Origin: Candidatus Yanofskyibacteriota bacterium
GTDB lineage: Bacteria > Patescibacteriota > Minisyncoccia > 2-02-FULL-40-12 > GWA2-44-9
Assembly (NCBI GenBank): GCA_016185505.1
Contig: JACPNL010000030.1
Coordinates: 1-45,797 of the forward strand
Direction of reading: 5' to 3'
Length of the DNA: 45,797 nucleotides
Each line of letters begins with the position of its first letter. The first letter of the stretch is position 1. The position numbers were made by a program, and so were the translations under genes. The notes beneath the pieces were generated by a model. That model was not told the origin of the DNA, made no database searches, and saw only the letters and a list, made by a program, of their open reading frames with translations. Of the stretch, positions 38,349 to 45,797 are shown piece after piece.

Positions 38349-39806
38349 CTAGATATTAATTATTCCGGTCTCTAAATCCTTTCTTAAACGTTTTCCTTTA
38401 TCAGTCAATTTATAATTTTTATTCACGAAACCATTTTTTCTCAACCATAATTTCACCCAACTTGCGGGTCGGTGTTCATTTAATAAAAACTTGACGGCTC
38501 CGACCGTATTTAGACGTTTAAAAAACGTGGCTCTTCGCTTTGGATAATAATTAAATATATGCGGTATGATAAATGGGAAATTACGAAGAAGGTCGAGTGC
38601 TCCAATTCTAATAGAGCGTCCGTGCCCTTTTCCGGAAATAACTTTAAATTTCAAGCCAATAGTAAAAAGCACTTGTTGAATAACATTATATTCAATATCG
38701 TTGGTTGATATAGAAAGATGCCCCCTCCTGGTTGCGGGAACGCACCCATCTCCCTCTAATACCCCGTGCAAAAACTCCCACCCCAGTTTTTTATCTTTTC
38801 TGCGATATATTTGTTGAATAAGTCCATCCAGCAGTCTTGAATATACATCTAAAAGAATCTGTCGTGGCTCACGAATTACAAGCGATCCGTACTTATTCCA
38901 CTTAGACCCGTTGGCGCCTTTTGCTTGCAATACCCTGATACTATTCACTTTTTGTCCGAGTTCGGTTTCCCACTTTTTGCGCAATAGTGTAATTTCAGCG
39001 CCGTCAGCGTTATGGTTTGTATAAACAAGAACAAGTTCTGGTTTTGCGTCTTTAATCAGCTCTTTGTGCATACGTAAATACCATCGCGCTTGGAGAAAGG
39101 TGGATGCGGTAATTGCCCAAGAATTACCTTTTTTGGTGCCATCAGAAAAGTAAGCGCCGAGGTACCTCGCCAGTTTCTCCCAACTTACACAAGGATTCAC
39201 TATTACTGGCACTTTATTACCTTGAAATAAGACTAAAAACCCGTTTTTGGTGAAAGCATAATTCATCCCTTGTCTTAAATGAGTCCGCAACAAACTAGAT
39301 TTCGGAGGTTTTATAGGAAGTTTTTCCAACCGAAATAATATGTCGGCTCTACAAAACTTGGGGCTAACTCTTATTATATTTTCGTTGCTACGACCCGGGC
39401 GTTGAAGCGAATAAATCTTTTTATAAAAAACTTGTGATTTATTATTTTGTTCGATAAGCACAATCTTAACTATGTCGTTTTTCTTTAAGTTATACTTGGC
39501 GACTACGTTTCTTGGTATATAAACTGTTCCATCTTTGGCTATCGGGGCATAAAACCCATCCGGTGATTTAGCCTTCCACCTTAAGACACTCCGAGGTAGG
39601 CCTAGGGCGATCCGCTTAGGAATATATATGCCTTTTCTTCTACGAATATTTAAAACAGGAGCATAGAAATGCTGTTGCTTTTCATACACAAACATACGCA
39701 ACAACATTCCGTCATTAAGCAATTCTTTCTTTTCGTCAGGAAAATGAATAGCCCCTGTACCTCGACCGTTTCCCTCTATTACCCTCGCCCTAAAATTAAT
39801 CGTCAT
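38349..39806 (-). CDS. LAGLIDADG-type homing endonuclease-like protein
   Basis: 485 residues. Two LAGLIDADG-like helices, ARYLGAYFSDGTKKG (about residue 222) and FLHGVLEGDGCV (about 346), each with the acidic residue at the end, so a monomeric two-repeat enzyme is likely. The N-terminal ~130 residues hold two IPK/IPRNVV...NDIVKIVLI stretches that resemble AbrB-like swapped hairpins, probably DNA-binding. The C-terminal WLRKNGFVNKNYKLTDKGKRLRKDL looks like a winged-helix. It is free-standing (no intein or intron motifs) and lies between glmS (11 bp upstream) and a truncated folD (3 bp downstream), so it appears to have inserted there. Confidence 0.82.
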   Translation of the reverse strand: MTINFRARVIEGNGRGTGAIHFPDEKKELLNDGMLLRMFVYEKQQHFYAPVLNIRRRKGIYIPKRIALGLPRSVLRWKAKSPDGFYAPIAKDGTVYIPRNVVAKYNLKKNDIVKIVLIEQNNKSQVFYKKIYSLQRPGRSNENIIRVSPKFCRADILFRLEKLPIKPPKSSLLRTHLRQGMNYAFTKNGFLVLFQGNKVPVIVNPCVSWEKLARYLGAYFSDGTKKGNSWAITASTFLQARWYLRMHKELIKDAKPELVLVYTNHNADGAEITLLRKKWETELGQKVNSIRVLQAKGANGSKWNKYGSLVIREPRQILLDVYSRLLDGLIQQIYRRKDKKLGWEFLHGVLEGDGCVPATRRGHLSISTNDIEYNVIQQVLFTIGLKFKVISGKGHGRSIRIGALDLLRNFPFIIPHIFNYYPKRRATFFKRLNTVGAVKFLLNEHRPASWVKLWLRKNGFVNKNYKLTDKGKRLRKDLETGIINI

Positions 39807-39817
39807 ATACTTCTATT

Positions 39818-41650
39818 CTACTCGACACTAACGGCCTTTGCAAGATTTCGAGGGTGGTCCACGTCGTATCCGCGCATTACACCGACATAATAAGCAAAAA
39901 GGTGGAGTGGCATCACCGAAAGCATCGGAGTAAGCATTTCAAGCGTTTTGGGAATGTAGATGACATCGTCGGCAATTTTGGAAATTTCCTTGTTGCCTTC
40001 GGTGGCTATGGCTACAACTTTTCCGTCCCTCGCTTTGATTTCTTGAATATTGCTTAGTACTTTTTCCCGCATACTATCAGATGGAATAATAACCATACTC
40101 GGAAAGTTCTTGTCTATCATCGCTATCGGCCCATGCTTCATTTCCCCCGCTCCATATCCTTCGGCATGAATATATGAGACCTCTTTCAGTTTAAGAGCGC
40201 CCTCCAGAGCGACTGGATAATTGTATTTTCTGCCAAGATAAAGGAAATGATCATATTTATGATACTTCCTCGCGATCTTTTTAATATTTGGCGCTTCTTT
40301 CAGAACTCTTTTCATTTTGTCGGGCAAGACCGAGAGTTCAGAGGCAATACGCCTTCCTATTACCAAAGACATATCTCTTTGACGGCCTATGAAAAGTGCC
40401 AGCAGAGACAATACCGCCAACTGTGAAACAAATGCTTTCGTTGAAGCAACTCCTATCTCCGGACCGGCGTGGTTGTACACTCCAGCATCGACTTCACGGG
40501 CAATTGACGAACCGACAACATTGACCAAGCCTAAATTGAGCGCCCCTTTTCTTTTCGCCTCTTTCAACGCTCCAAGCGTGTCAGCCGTTTCGCCCGATTG
40601 GCTTATGGATAAGAGCGCGGTTCTTGCGTCAAATTTTTGTTTCTTGTATCTCAACTCGGAAGCATATTCAACTTCAACCGGTATCTCTCCGTATTCTTCA
40701 AGCATATATTCTCCTGTCAGACCGGCCAGATATGCCGTGCCGCAAGCGGAAATTATCACTCGGTTCAATCGTTTTATCTTATCTTCTACCAACTCGAGAC
40801 CGCCAAGTTTGGCAAGTCCGTCCTTCACAATAAGCCGGCCCCTTATGGCGTTCTCTACGGCATCCGGTTCCTCATAAATTTCTTTGAGCATAAAATGCGG
40901 AAACTTATTTTTCTTGACTTCATCCTGTGACCACTCTATCAGCTCTTGATCGCGTGATACGGCTTTCCTGTCAAGCGTAGCGATACGAAAATCAGACGGC
41001 GTAAGAATTGCAAATTCTCCGTCGTGAAGATAAACAACTTTTCGTGTATGAGGCAGGATGGCCGATGCGTCGGAGGCAACAAACTTATGAGTATCGGAAA
41101 GACCCACAAGAAGTGGGCTTGAGTTCCTGGCTACTATCATAGTAGTCGGATTATCGGCATTGACGATAACGAAAGCGTAAGTGCCGACTATGGACTTAAG
41201 AGCCAGCCGAACCGCTTCTTCAAAACTATAACTCTTTGAAAAATCTTCTATGAGATGAGCCGCAACTTCGGTATCGGTATCCGATCTGAAAACATGCCCT
41301 CTTTTTTCAAGTTTGACCCGAAGCTCTTTGAAGTTCTCAATTATGCCGTTGTGAACCAGGTATATTTTTTTATCACAACTAAAATGGGGATGGGCGTTTT
41401 TATCTGAAGGTTTCCCGTGCGTAGCCCAGCGGCTTTGGCCGATCCCGATATTGCTTTCAATGTTATTGCCGACAACTTTTTCCAGCTCAAAAATCCGACC
41501 CGCCTTCTTTCGACAAAAAATACCTCTTCCGGTCATTAAAGCTAAGCCGGCCGAATCATAACCCCGATATTCCAGACGCTTTAAGCCGTCGATGATAACA
41601 GGTGTCGCGTTGATTTTTTCTTTGGATACAAAGCCGAAGATGCCGCACAC
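39818..41650 (-). CDS. glmS: Glutamine-fructose-6-phosphate aminotransferase
   Basis: 610 residues. MCGIFGF with catalytic Cys2, RWATHGKPSDKNAHPH, HNGIIENF, then two SIS domains (SACGTAYLAG, SISQSGETADTL, ASTKAFVSQ) and the C-terminal DHPRNLAKAVSVE with the conserved Lys. It makes glucosamine-6-phosphate from fructose-6-phosphate and glutamine, the entry to UDP-GlcNAc and the wall. All key residues are present and length is standard. Next to it in the same direction is the LAGLIDADG gene. Confidence 0.96.
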   Translation of the reverse strand: MCGIFGFVSKEKINATPVIIDGLKRLEYRGYDSAGLALMTGRGIFCRKKAGRIFELEKVVGNNIESNIGIGQSRWATHGKPSDKNAHPHFSCDKKIYLVHNGIIENFKELRVKLEKRGHVFRSDTDTEVAAHLIEDFSKSYSFEEAVRLALKSIVGTYAFVIVNADNPTTMIVARNSSPLLVGLSDTHKFVASDASAILPHTRKVVYLHDGEFAILTPSDFRIATLDRKAVSRDQELIEWSQDEVKKNKFPHFMLKEIYEEPDAVENAIRGRLIVKDGLAKLGGLELVEDKIKRLNRVIISACGTAYLAGLTGEYMLEEYGEIPVEVEYASELRYKKQKFDARTALLSISQSGETADTLGALKEAKRKGALNLGLVNVVGSSIAREVDAGVYNHAGPEIGVASTKAFVSQLAVLSLLALFIGRQRDMSLVIGRRIASELSVLPDKMKRVLKEAPNIKKIARKYHKYDHFLYLGRKYNYPVALEGALKLKEVSYIHAEGYGAGEMKHGPIAMIDKNFPSMVIIPSDSMREKVLSNIQEIKARDGKVVAIATEGNKEISKIADDVIYIPKTLEMLTPMLSVMPLHLFAYYVGVMRGYDVDHPRNLAKAVSVE

Positions 41651-41670
41651 GTTAGAAAATCAAAATGTCC

Positions 41671-41762
41671 CGATTGTTCCGATATAATTCTTACGAATTA
41701 TATCGAGAATCCTCGATGCCTTTGGCATCGGGACAATCGAGGATCCTCGACAAAGTCGGGAC
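41671..41762. repeat. GTCCCGATT/CGAGGATCCTCGA element upstream of glmS
   Basis: GTCCCGATTGTTCCGATATA, TATATCGAGAATCCTCGATGCC, GGCATCGGGACAATCGAGGA, and a CGACAAAGTCGGGACA end: nested palindromes. Same vocabulary as 12148-12296 and 27588-27642. The 240-bp gap between glmS and the metallopeptidase gene otherwise holds only the latter's promoter. Confidence 0.7.
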
Positions 41763-41827
41763 AAAATGACAACTTAAAACTCAAAATCATACAGACAGAA
41801 TAGCAATTGTGAGGTTAAAAAAGAATG

Positions 41828-41856
41828 TTGACAAACGCTAAAAAGCAACGTATCGT
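41828..41856 (+). promoter_or_regulatory. Promoter of the metallopeptidase gene
   Basis: TTGACA (41828-41833), 17-base spacer, TATCGT (41851-41856). CGTAT-CACA-ATACG (41854-41867) over the start site may be an operator. Confidence 0.6.
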
Positions 41857-41893
41857 ATCACAATACGGCATCTTGAAAACACGGGGATGAATT

Positions 41894-42568
41894 ATGAGAT
41901 ATCGTTCTTTCCTTTTAGCCACAAGCTTTGTCTTTTTGACATCTGGCTTTTCGCCTGTACTGTATCAAGAAAATCCAGAAGAAAAAATAAACCGTCTTTT
42001 AAGTCAGCTCTACTTGACGCCTAATTTCCCCAAACTTTCTCCTGTTAAAGCGCGAATAGACAAAGTTGAAAAGCAACATAAGGCCTATTACTTGAGAAGT
42101 CCTAAAAGATTTTTCGGCCTCACAACATCCAGAACCCCAGAAATTCACTTAAGTGAGAAATTTATAAGAAACTACCCCGACGATGCTGTCCTTGTTATAC
42201 TGGCCCACGAACTAGGCCACCATTTTGGTATGGCAAATGTGACCGAATTTAATTTTGGTTCAAAGGAGCCGCTTGATCGCTTGCTTAGAACACGTGAACT
42301 GGAAGAAGAAAATCAATATTTTGCTGAAGCATTCGCTCTTTATGTTCTCGGAGAAGAATTATACAGAAAAGGTAAGCTGGACTATGCCGTAACTTATTTC
42401 AAAGAACAAAATGGCGTCTACTGGCTATACATAGAAACAAACCCGTTACTTTATAACTACCACATGAATCAAGCAGAACTATGGATTAGTTATTGGTTTG
42501 AGGGAGCAAAAAGCAGATTAGACGACATAAAATTTAAAGTTAGGTTAAATCAACTTCTTGCACGATAA
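41894..42568 (+). CDS. Secreted zinc metallopeptidase-like protein (HELGH)
   Basis: 224 residues. N-terminal hydrophobic segment RSFLLATSFVFLTSGFSPVL, a probable signal peptide or anchor. Zinc-site HELGHHFGM at about 105-113, with a possible third ligand Glu in NQYFAEAFALYVLGEELY (about 140-157), which is the gluzincin-like arrangement. I cannot assign a family. Its own good promoter and terminator make it a single-gene unit. Substrate unknown; a role at the cell surface is inferred from the signal. Confidence 0.75.
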   Translation: MRYRSFLLATSFVFLTSGFSPVLYQENPEEKINRLLSQLYLTPNFPKLSPVKARIDKVEKQHKAYYLRSPKRFFGLTTSRTPEIHLSEKFIRNYPDDAVLVILAHELGHHFGMANVTEFNFGSKEPLDRLLRTRELEEENQYFAEAFALYVLGEELYRKGKLDYAVTYFKEQNGVYWLYIETNPLLYNYHMNQAELWISYWFEGAKSRLDDIKFKVRLNQLLAR

Positions 42569-42595
42569 CAGCTCGCGGATGCGAGCTGATTTTTA
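42569..42595 (+). terminator. Terminator of the metallopeptidase gene
   Basis: CAGCTCGC-GGAT-GCGAGCTG hairpin, then ATTTTTATT. It lies between convergent genes and ends at the rpsP stop. Confidence 0.85.
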
Positions 42596-43174
42596 TTGAG
42601 TAGAAGGTTGAGGTTCAACAGAGCTGGCTGGACTAGCCGGAGCCTCTTCCCGCTCCTCTGAAGCGCCCGCTTCGCTCTCGCTTAAGCGAGGCGAGAGGCT
42701 CGCCTCATCTGATGAGGCGGCTTGTTTTGGCTCTTCTACTGTAGCAGTTTCGGTTTTAACTTTCTCTTCTTCCGCGTTTTCCTGATTTTTCTGTGCTGTG
42801 CCCCGTACCGTGCCTTGCTCTGGTACCGGGGTTTCTGTGGTGTCTGTAATCTCTTTCTGTGCTTCCTTACCCTTCTGTATTTCTGTGGTGTCTTTTCCGT
42901 GTTTCTGTGGTTTGGGCTTCCAGCTCTGGACCTTCGGCTTATCCCAGTATTTATAGTTCACAAGAAGATTATTGACAGTAGGAGACACCTGCGCGCCCTT
43001 GGATACCCACCCATTTACTTTTTCCATATCGACTTTGAGCTCTTTTTTGTGGGGGTCATAAGAACCAAGTAGCTCTAAAAACTTCCCTTTCGGCTTTTTA
43101 GTGTGCTCTAAAACAACCACCCTGAAATAGGCCTGTCCCCGTTTACCGGTTCGTTGTAGTCGTACTTTTAACAT
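42593..43174 (-). CDS. rpsP: Ribosomal protein S16 with long C-terminal tail
   Basis: Residues 1-80 are a standard S16 (MLKVRLQRTGKRGQAYFRVVVLEHTKKPKGKFLELLGSYDPHKKE, VNGWVSKGAQVSPTVNNLL). The rest, some 110 residues, is a Lys/Glu/Thr/Ser/Pro-rich disordered tail, so the protein is 193 residues against a usual 80-100. Part of the tail (SSDEASLSPRLSESEAGASEE) is encoded by a stretch of short palindromes (42663-42718) such as CTCGCTTAAGCGAG, which suggests repeat insertion. No rimM or trmD follows, unlike the usual operon. Confidence 0.93.
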   Translation of the reverse strand: MLKVRLQRTGKRGQAYFRVVVLEHTKKPKGKFLELLGSYDPHKKELKVDMEKVNGWVSKGAQVSPTVNNLLVNYKYWDKPKVQSWKPKPQKHGKDTTEIQKGKEAQKEITDTTETPVPEQGTVRGTAQKNQENAEEEKVKTETATVEEPKQAASSDEASLSPRLSESEAGASEEREEAPASPASSVEPQPSTQ

Positions 43175-43218
43175 GGGTTAGATAATATCAATTTTTCTAA
43201 ATTTTAGCAAGGTTTTGC

Positions 43219-43491
43219 TTAATAAGTAGTAGAGGTGCGACGCTCTATTTCATACACATAAACTATTTTCTCGGTGTTTATAATTTGGAACCTTATTCTA
43301 AAAGAACCGACCCTGCGACGCCACAAGTTTTCACTACTTTGAAGTTTTATAATATCTCCCGCAAAAGGATTCTGGCTCAACTCAAAAAGGACCTCCTTTA
43401 TTCTTTCTTGGTCCTTTTTAGAAAAACCCAGAACAGATCTTTTAGCTTTTTCTCTTACGAGTAACGCCCAACTCATGTTTGAATTCGTCAA
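43219..43491 (-). CDS. RelE/ParE-type toxin
   Basis: 90 residues: WALLVREKAKRSVLGFSKKDQERIKEVLFELSQNPFAGDIIKLQ, then LWRRRVGSFRIRFQIINTEKIVYVYEIERRTSTTY, the RelE/ParE fold pattern with R-x-R-x-G-x-[YF]-R and a final I-x-R-R-x-x-x-Y. It should cleave ribosome-bound mRNA (RelE-like) or poison gyrase (ParE-like). ATG 43476 (MSWALLV) is an alternative start. It overlaps the antitoxin gene, whose product would neutralise it. Confidence 0.85.
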   Translation of the reverse strand: MTNSNMSWALLVREKAKRSVLGFSKKDQERIKEVLFELSQNPFAGDIIKLQSSENLWRRRVGSFRIRFQIINTEKIVYVYEIERRTSTTY

Positions 43492-43675
43492 AAGTTAAGT
43501 ACTTTCCTTGTTTATAGTCGTTTTTTGCTCTTTTCCACTCACGCTTCTCGGCATCAGTCATTTCTACCGCTTTAACATTCTTCTGCCATACCAAAAACTC
43601 CTCATAAACGTTCTTGGGAACAGCAATAAGGTCTTGATTTTTGCTTAATTCTTTGGGGATAATTACAACTGCCAT
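43442..43675 (-). CDS. Antitoxin of the RelE/ParE-type pair
   Basis: 77 residues from ATG 43673-43675 (MAVVIIPKELSKNQDLIAVPKNVYEEFLVW). The end TDAEKREWKRAKNDYKQGKYLTFDEFKHELG is the toxin-wrapping segment commonly seen in small CPR antitoxins. The N-terminal part may be a swapped-hairpin DNA-binding fold, which would autorepress the pair. A longer frame to 43717 is less likely. It overlaps the toxin gene by up to 50 bp. Confidence 0.8.
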   Translation of the reverse strand: MAVVIIPKELSKNQDLIAVPKNVYEEFLVWQKNVKAVEMTDAEKREWKRAKNDYKQGKYLTFDEFKHELGVTRKRKS

Positions 43676-43734
43676 GATTTTAATAATATCAATTTCCCTT
43701 AATTTTAGCAAATCCACATTCTCTGAAAATTAAG

Positions 43735-43759
43735 AGGCGTGGTTCAGTGAACCACGCCT
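43735..43759 (-). terminator. Terminator behind the 43781 gene
   Basis: 12-base arms AGGCGTGGTTCA / TGAACCACGCCT around one base, followed on the minus strand by CTTAATTTTC. Confidence 0.75.
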
Positions 43760-43780
43760 TACAACTCACACTACCTAAAT

Positions 43781-44149
43781 TTATGCAATAGCGCCCGCTA
43801 TTTCTTTCAATTTAGCGACTTCTTCAATACTGATGCCTTGGGACATAAAAGCAACATAATCCTCAAGTAGTTTTTTAAAAATCGGTTTTGATTTTTCATA
43901 CAACTGTTCGTTTGTGTACATGCCCTTTATAGTATTCTGGATTTCTACAAATTTGGGATCTCCCATGTCCGGCGCGGCTTGACTAAGCCACCCCTGCTGA
44001 TCCTGCGGTAACTCTCCTTTGACAGATTCGAGCAATTCAAAAGCGAGTTTTTTCTTGAACGTTTCGAGAGCTTCTTCTTTTTCAGATTGCATAAATTCTA
44101 AAACGTCGAAGATATCAAATAATACTCTTTTGTATTCTCCCTTGATCAT
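43781..44149 (-). CDS. Helical cytoplasmic protein, unknown function
   Basis: 122 residues, wholly helical by composition, no membrane segment: FDVLEFMQSEKEEALETFKKKLAFELLESVKGELPQD, then a second helix-rich part ending VAKLKEIAGAIA. It resembles the small helical DUF proteins common in Parcubacteria, but I cannot name it. It is preceded by 5 bp by a very small membrane-protein gene on the same strand and has its own terminator. Confidence 0.7.
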   Translation of the reverse strand: MIKGEYKRVLFDIFDVLEFMQSEKEEALETFKKKLAFELLESVKGELPQDQQGWLSQAAPDMGDPKFVEIQNTIKGMYTNEQLYEKSKPIFKKLLEDYVAFMSQGISIEEVAKLKEIAGAIA

Positions 44150-44154
44150 TTTAA

Positions 44155-44295
44155 TTAGAATAGATCTTCAAAGAAAAAACTGAACATAAAGACGGGAAAG
44201 AGCAACAGCCCTATCACCGCCTCTTTACCCTCCCACTGTTCATGGCGAGAATGGTTTTTTGACTTTGCCTCTTTTGTTGGAAATTTCTCTTTCAT
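44155..44295 (-). CDS. Small 46-residue membrane protein
   Basis: ATG 44293-44295 to TAA 44155-44157. MKEKFPTKEAKSKNHSRHEQ start (basic, hydrophilic), then a membrane helix AVIGLLLFPVFMFSFFF. AATAGG precedes the ATG closely. It ends 5 bp before the next gene, which suggests one transcript. Unknown function. Confidence 0.55.
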   Translation of the reverse strand: MKEKFPTKEAKSKNHSRHEQWEGKEAVIGLLLFPVFMFSFFFEDLF

Positions 44296-44458
44296 CCTAT
44301 TTATTATAATACTTTATTTATTTTTATTGCAAACACTTTATTCCGGTGTTTTAGTAAATCCTAAAATTTCCAGCCGTTCGTGTTTTATAAATTTTTTATT
44401 TTTGGATTTAGAATTTGTTTAGAAATTAGGATTTAGAAATTAGAAATTGTAAAAAGAA
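44296..44458. repeat. AT-rich spacer repeat downstream of rnc
   Basis: TTTATTTATTTTTATTG and TTAGAAATTAGGATTTAG units of the dispersed spacer family. A hairpin AATTCTTTTTAC (44455-44475) spans the rnc stop. No gene. Confidence 0.5.
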
Positions 44459-45148
44459 TTACCAATTCTTTTTACTTAGCGCGTCCTCCGCCGCCTGCTG
44501 TTGGGCTTCTTGTTTGGACGGTCCTTGGCCTGTGCCAATCAGTTCCTTTTCAAGAAATACTCCCACCTGAAAATTCCGGGCATGGTCCGGACCCCATTCT
44601 TTAAGAACTTCGTATGTCGGAGTGATGCCTACCTTATCCTGGGCCATTTCCTGAAACAAGCTTTTGGCGTCACGATAGAGCCGCTTTTCTATTATCGTAG
44701 GCAGTTCTTTAAGGATGAACCGATTTATGAACTTCTCGCAGGGTTCGTATCCTTGATCAAGATATATCGCTCCTATCAACGCTTCTATCGCGTTAGCTAA
44801 AATATACTGCCTTGCTCTGCCTGTATCCTTTGCCTCTCCGCGAGAAAGAAGAACATAATCATTCAAGTCAAATTCCCCGGTAATTTTAGACAGGATGTTC
44901 GCGTTCACCAAAGCCGCCCGCCAGTTAGTCATTTCCCCTTCGGGATTGGGATAGTTCTTGTACAGATGCTCGGTAACCACCAACTCCAAAACAGCATCCC
45001 CCAAAAACTCAAGGCGCTCATTGTGGTCTAAGTGCCACTTAGGATTTTCGTTCAAATAAGAACGGTGGGTAAGAGCGATAAGAAGGAGATCTTTATTTTT
45101 GAATTCGAAACCGATCTTTTGTTCGAGTTCGGAATATTTGTCAGACAC
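44459..45148 (-). CDS. rnc: Ribonuclease III
   Basis: 229 residues. RNase III signature NERLEFLGDAVLE (43-55), second catalytic set in ANAIEALIGAIYLD, and a C-terminal dsRNA-binding domain (TPTYEVLKEWGPDHARNFQVGVFLEKELIGTGQGPSKQEAQQQAAEDAL). It processes rRNA precursors and cuts double-stranded RNA, which may matter here because palindromic transcripts are abundant. It follows nusB on the same strand. Confidence 0.95.
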   Translation of the reverse strand: MSDKYSELEQKIGFEFKNKDLLLIALTHRSYLNENPKWHLDHNERLEFLGDAVLELVVTEHLYKNYPNPEGEMTNWRAALVNANILSKITGEFDLNDYVLLSRGEAKDTGRARQYILANAIEALIGAIYLDQGYEPCEKFINRFILKELPTIIEKRLYRDAKSLFQEMAQDKVGITPTYEVLKEWGPDHARNFQVGVFLEKELIGTGQGPSKQEAQQQAAEDALSKKNW

Positions 45149-45276
45149 TTAAAAATTTCTAATTATTCTAATTGACCTAATTGACCTAAATAAATCCCAA
45201 TTATCTAATAACTAAAGTTTAGTCATTAAGAAATTAGATATTCTTTAGAATAATTAGAGCAATTAGAATAATTAGG
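45149..45276. repeat. AT-rich spacer with AATTATTCTAATTG inverted units
   Basis: TCTAATTATTCTAATTGACC near 45158 and CAATTAGAATAATTAGG near 45261 form an inverted pair; TTCTAATTATTCTAATTGAC recurs again at 45759-45797, upstream of nusB. Dispersed spacer family. Confidence 0.6.
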
Positions 45277-45753
45277 TTAATTATTCACCTCTTCCTCTTT
45301 TTCCTTTTCCTCTTTAACATGTTCCTTTCCCGGTTCGCCTATCTCTCGATATACCGTTCCCAGAACGCCGTTCACAAACTTGCCGGATGATTCTCCGCCG
45401 AATGATTTTGCCAATTCTATGGCTTCGTTTATGGCAACTTTGGGAGGAACTTCTTCTCTTTTACCAAACAGCAATTCAAATAATCCAATTCTTAAAACAT
45501 TACGATCAACGACGGCTATCTGCTCCAGCGGCCATTGAGGGGCGGCTTTTTCTATTATCTTGTCCAGCTCTTTGATGTGTTTCATAACACCATCAACCAA
45601 ATCGTGGATAAATGACGGATCTTCCATTCCGGCCGCGAATTCTTTGATATTTCTCTCAACCACTTCCGGCAGATCACTCTTTTTTCTGCCTCGAAAATCC
45701 CACTCATAGAGTGATTGCATAGCAACTGAACGACTTAAGTGTCTAGAAGCCAC
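45277..45753 (-). CDS. nusB: Transcription antitermination factor NusB
   Basis: 158 residues. ASRHLSRSVAMQSLYEWDF start, then IEKAAPQWPLEQIAVVDRNVLRIGLFELLF and PKVAINEAIELAKSFGGESSGKFVNGVLG, the NusB signature. It binds boxA RNA with S10 in rRNA antitermination. A ~20-residue Lys/Glu tail is extra. It is upstream of rnc with a repeat-filled gap. Confidence 0.94.
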   Translation of the reverse strand: MASRHLSRSVAMQSLYEWDFRGRKKSDLPEVVERNIKEFAAGMEDPSFIHDLVDGVMKHIKELDKIIEKAAPQWPLEQIAVVDRNVLRIGLFELLFGKREEVPPKVAINEAIELAKSFGGESSGKFVNGVLGTVYREIGEPGKEHVKEEKEKEEEVNN

Positions 45754-45797
45754 TTAAAATTTCTAATTATTCTAATTGACCTAATTATTCTAATCAA

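Noticed and set aside
38349-39806. Intein or group I intron-encoded origin for the LAGLIDADG gene
   Set aside because: No splice-junction residues or host protein halves on either side; glmS is complete and folD lacks any C-terminal half.

Overview
The window reads as a chromosomal fragment of a Candidate Phyla Radiation (Patescibacteria) bacterium, most likely of the Parcubacteria type. This is inferred from gene content, with no rRNA to confirm it: a DUF4012 giant protein next to sugar transferases, a small ParE-type toxin-antitoxin pair of the CPR style, a stand-alone four-helix-bundle protein, a trimmed release factor 2, little biosynthesis, and intergenic DNA full of palindromic and AT-rich repeats. 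Most genes lie on the minus strand.

Layout. 80-4629 is a metal-resistance cluster read leftward from a strong promoter with an ArsR/SmtB-type operator: ArsR regulator, mercuric reductase (merA, diagnostic C-terminal Cys-Cys), an ASCH-shikimate dehydrogenase fusion, a Cys-bearing membrane protein and an exported Cys-rich protein. 4641-7514 holds a flavodoxin-like protein, a small membrane protein, a structured non-coding block, a frameshifted purD and tRNA-Gln. 7521-15772 is a core block: ftsX, ftsE, a short prfB, ftsH, a tRNA cluster with a split tRNA-Gly remnant, an ftsB-like gene, a PH-domain protein and lepA. 15905-22777 is an envelope glycan cluster (DUF4012 protein, two GT4 enzymes, a polyprenyl sugar-phosphate transferase). 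22813-24077 contains rnpB and a REP-associated transposase between palindromes.

24091-31485 carries RNase HI, DHH phosphoesterase, pgk, tpiA, DedA, galT, a GT2 enzyme, a four-helix-bundle (23S IVP-like) gene inside inverted repeats, and dprA. 31621-37632 has topA, rel and parA-parB. 37692-41650 has an unknown protein, tRNA-Leu, a truncated folD, a LAGLIDADG endonuclease and glmS. 41828-45753 has a secreted HELGH metallopeptidase, rpsP with a long tail, a toxin-antitoxin pair, unknown small genes, rnc and nusB.

Two themes stand out. First, an unusual mercury-type operon: the repressor, operator, promoter and reductase are clear, while the accessory genes look new. Second, a genome-wide population of small repeats that sits between genes and also inside reading frames of essential proteins (LepA, Pgk, TpiA, Rel, DUF4012, glycosyltransferases), recalling Rickettsia palindromic elements. 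Other copies carry a TATAAT box, surround a RAYT transposase, flank an IVP gene, or split a tRNA gene.
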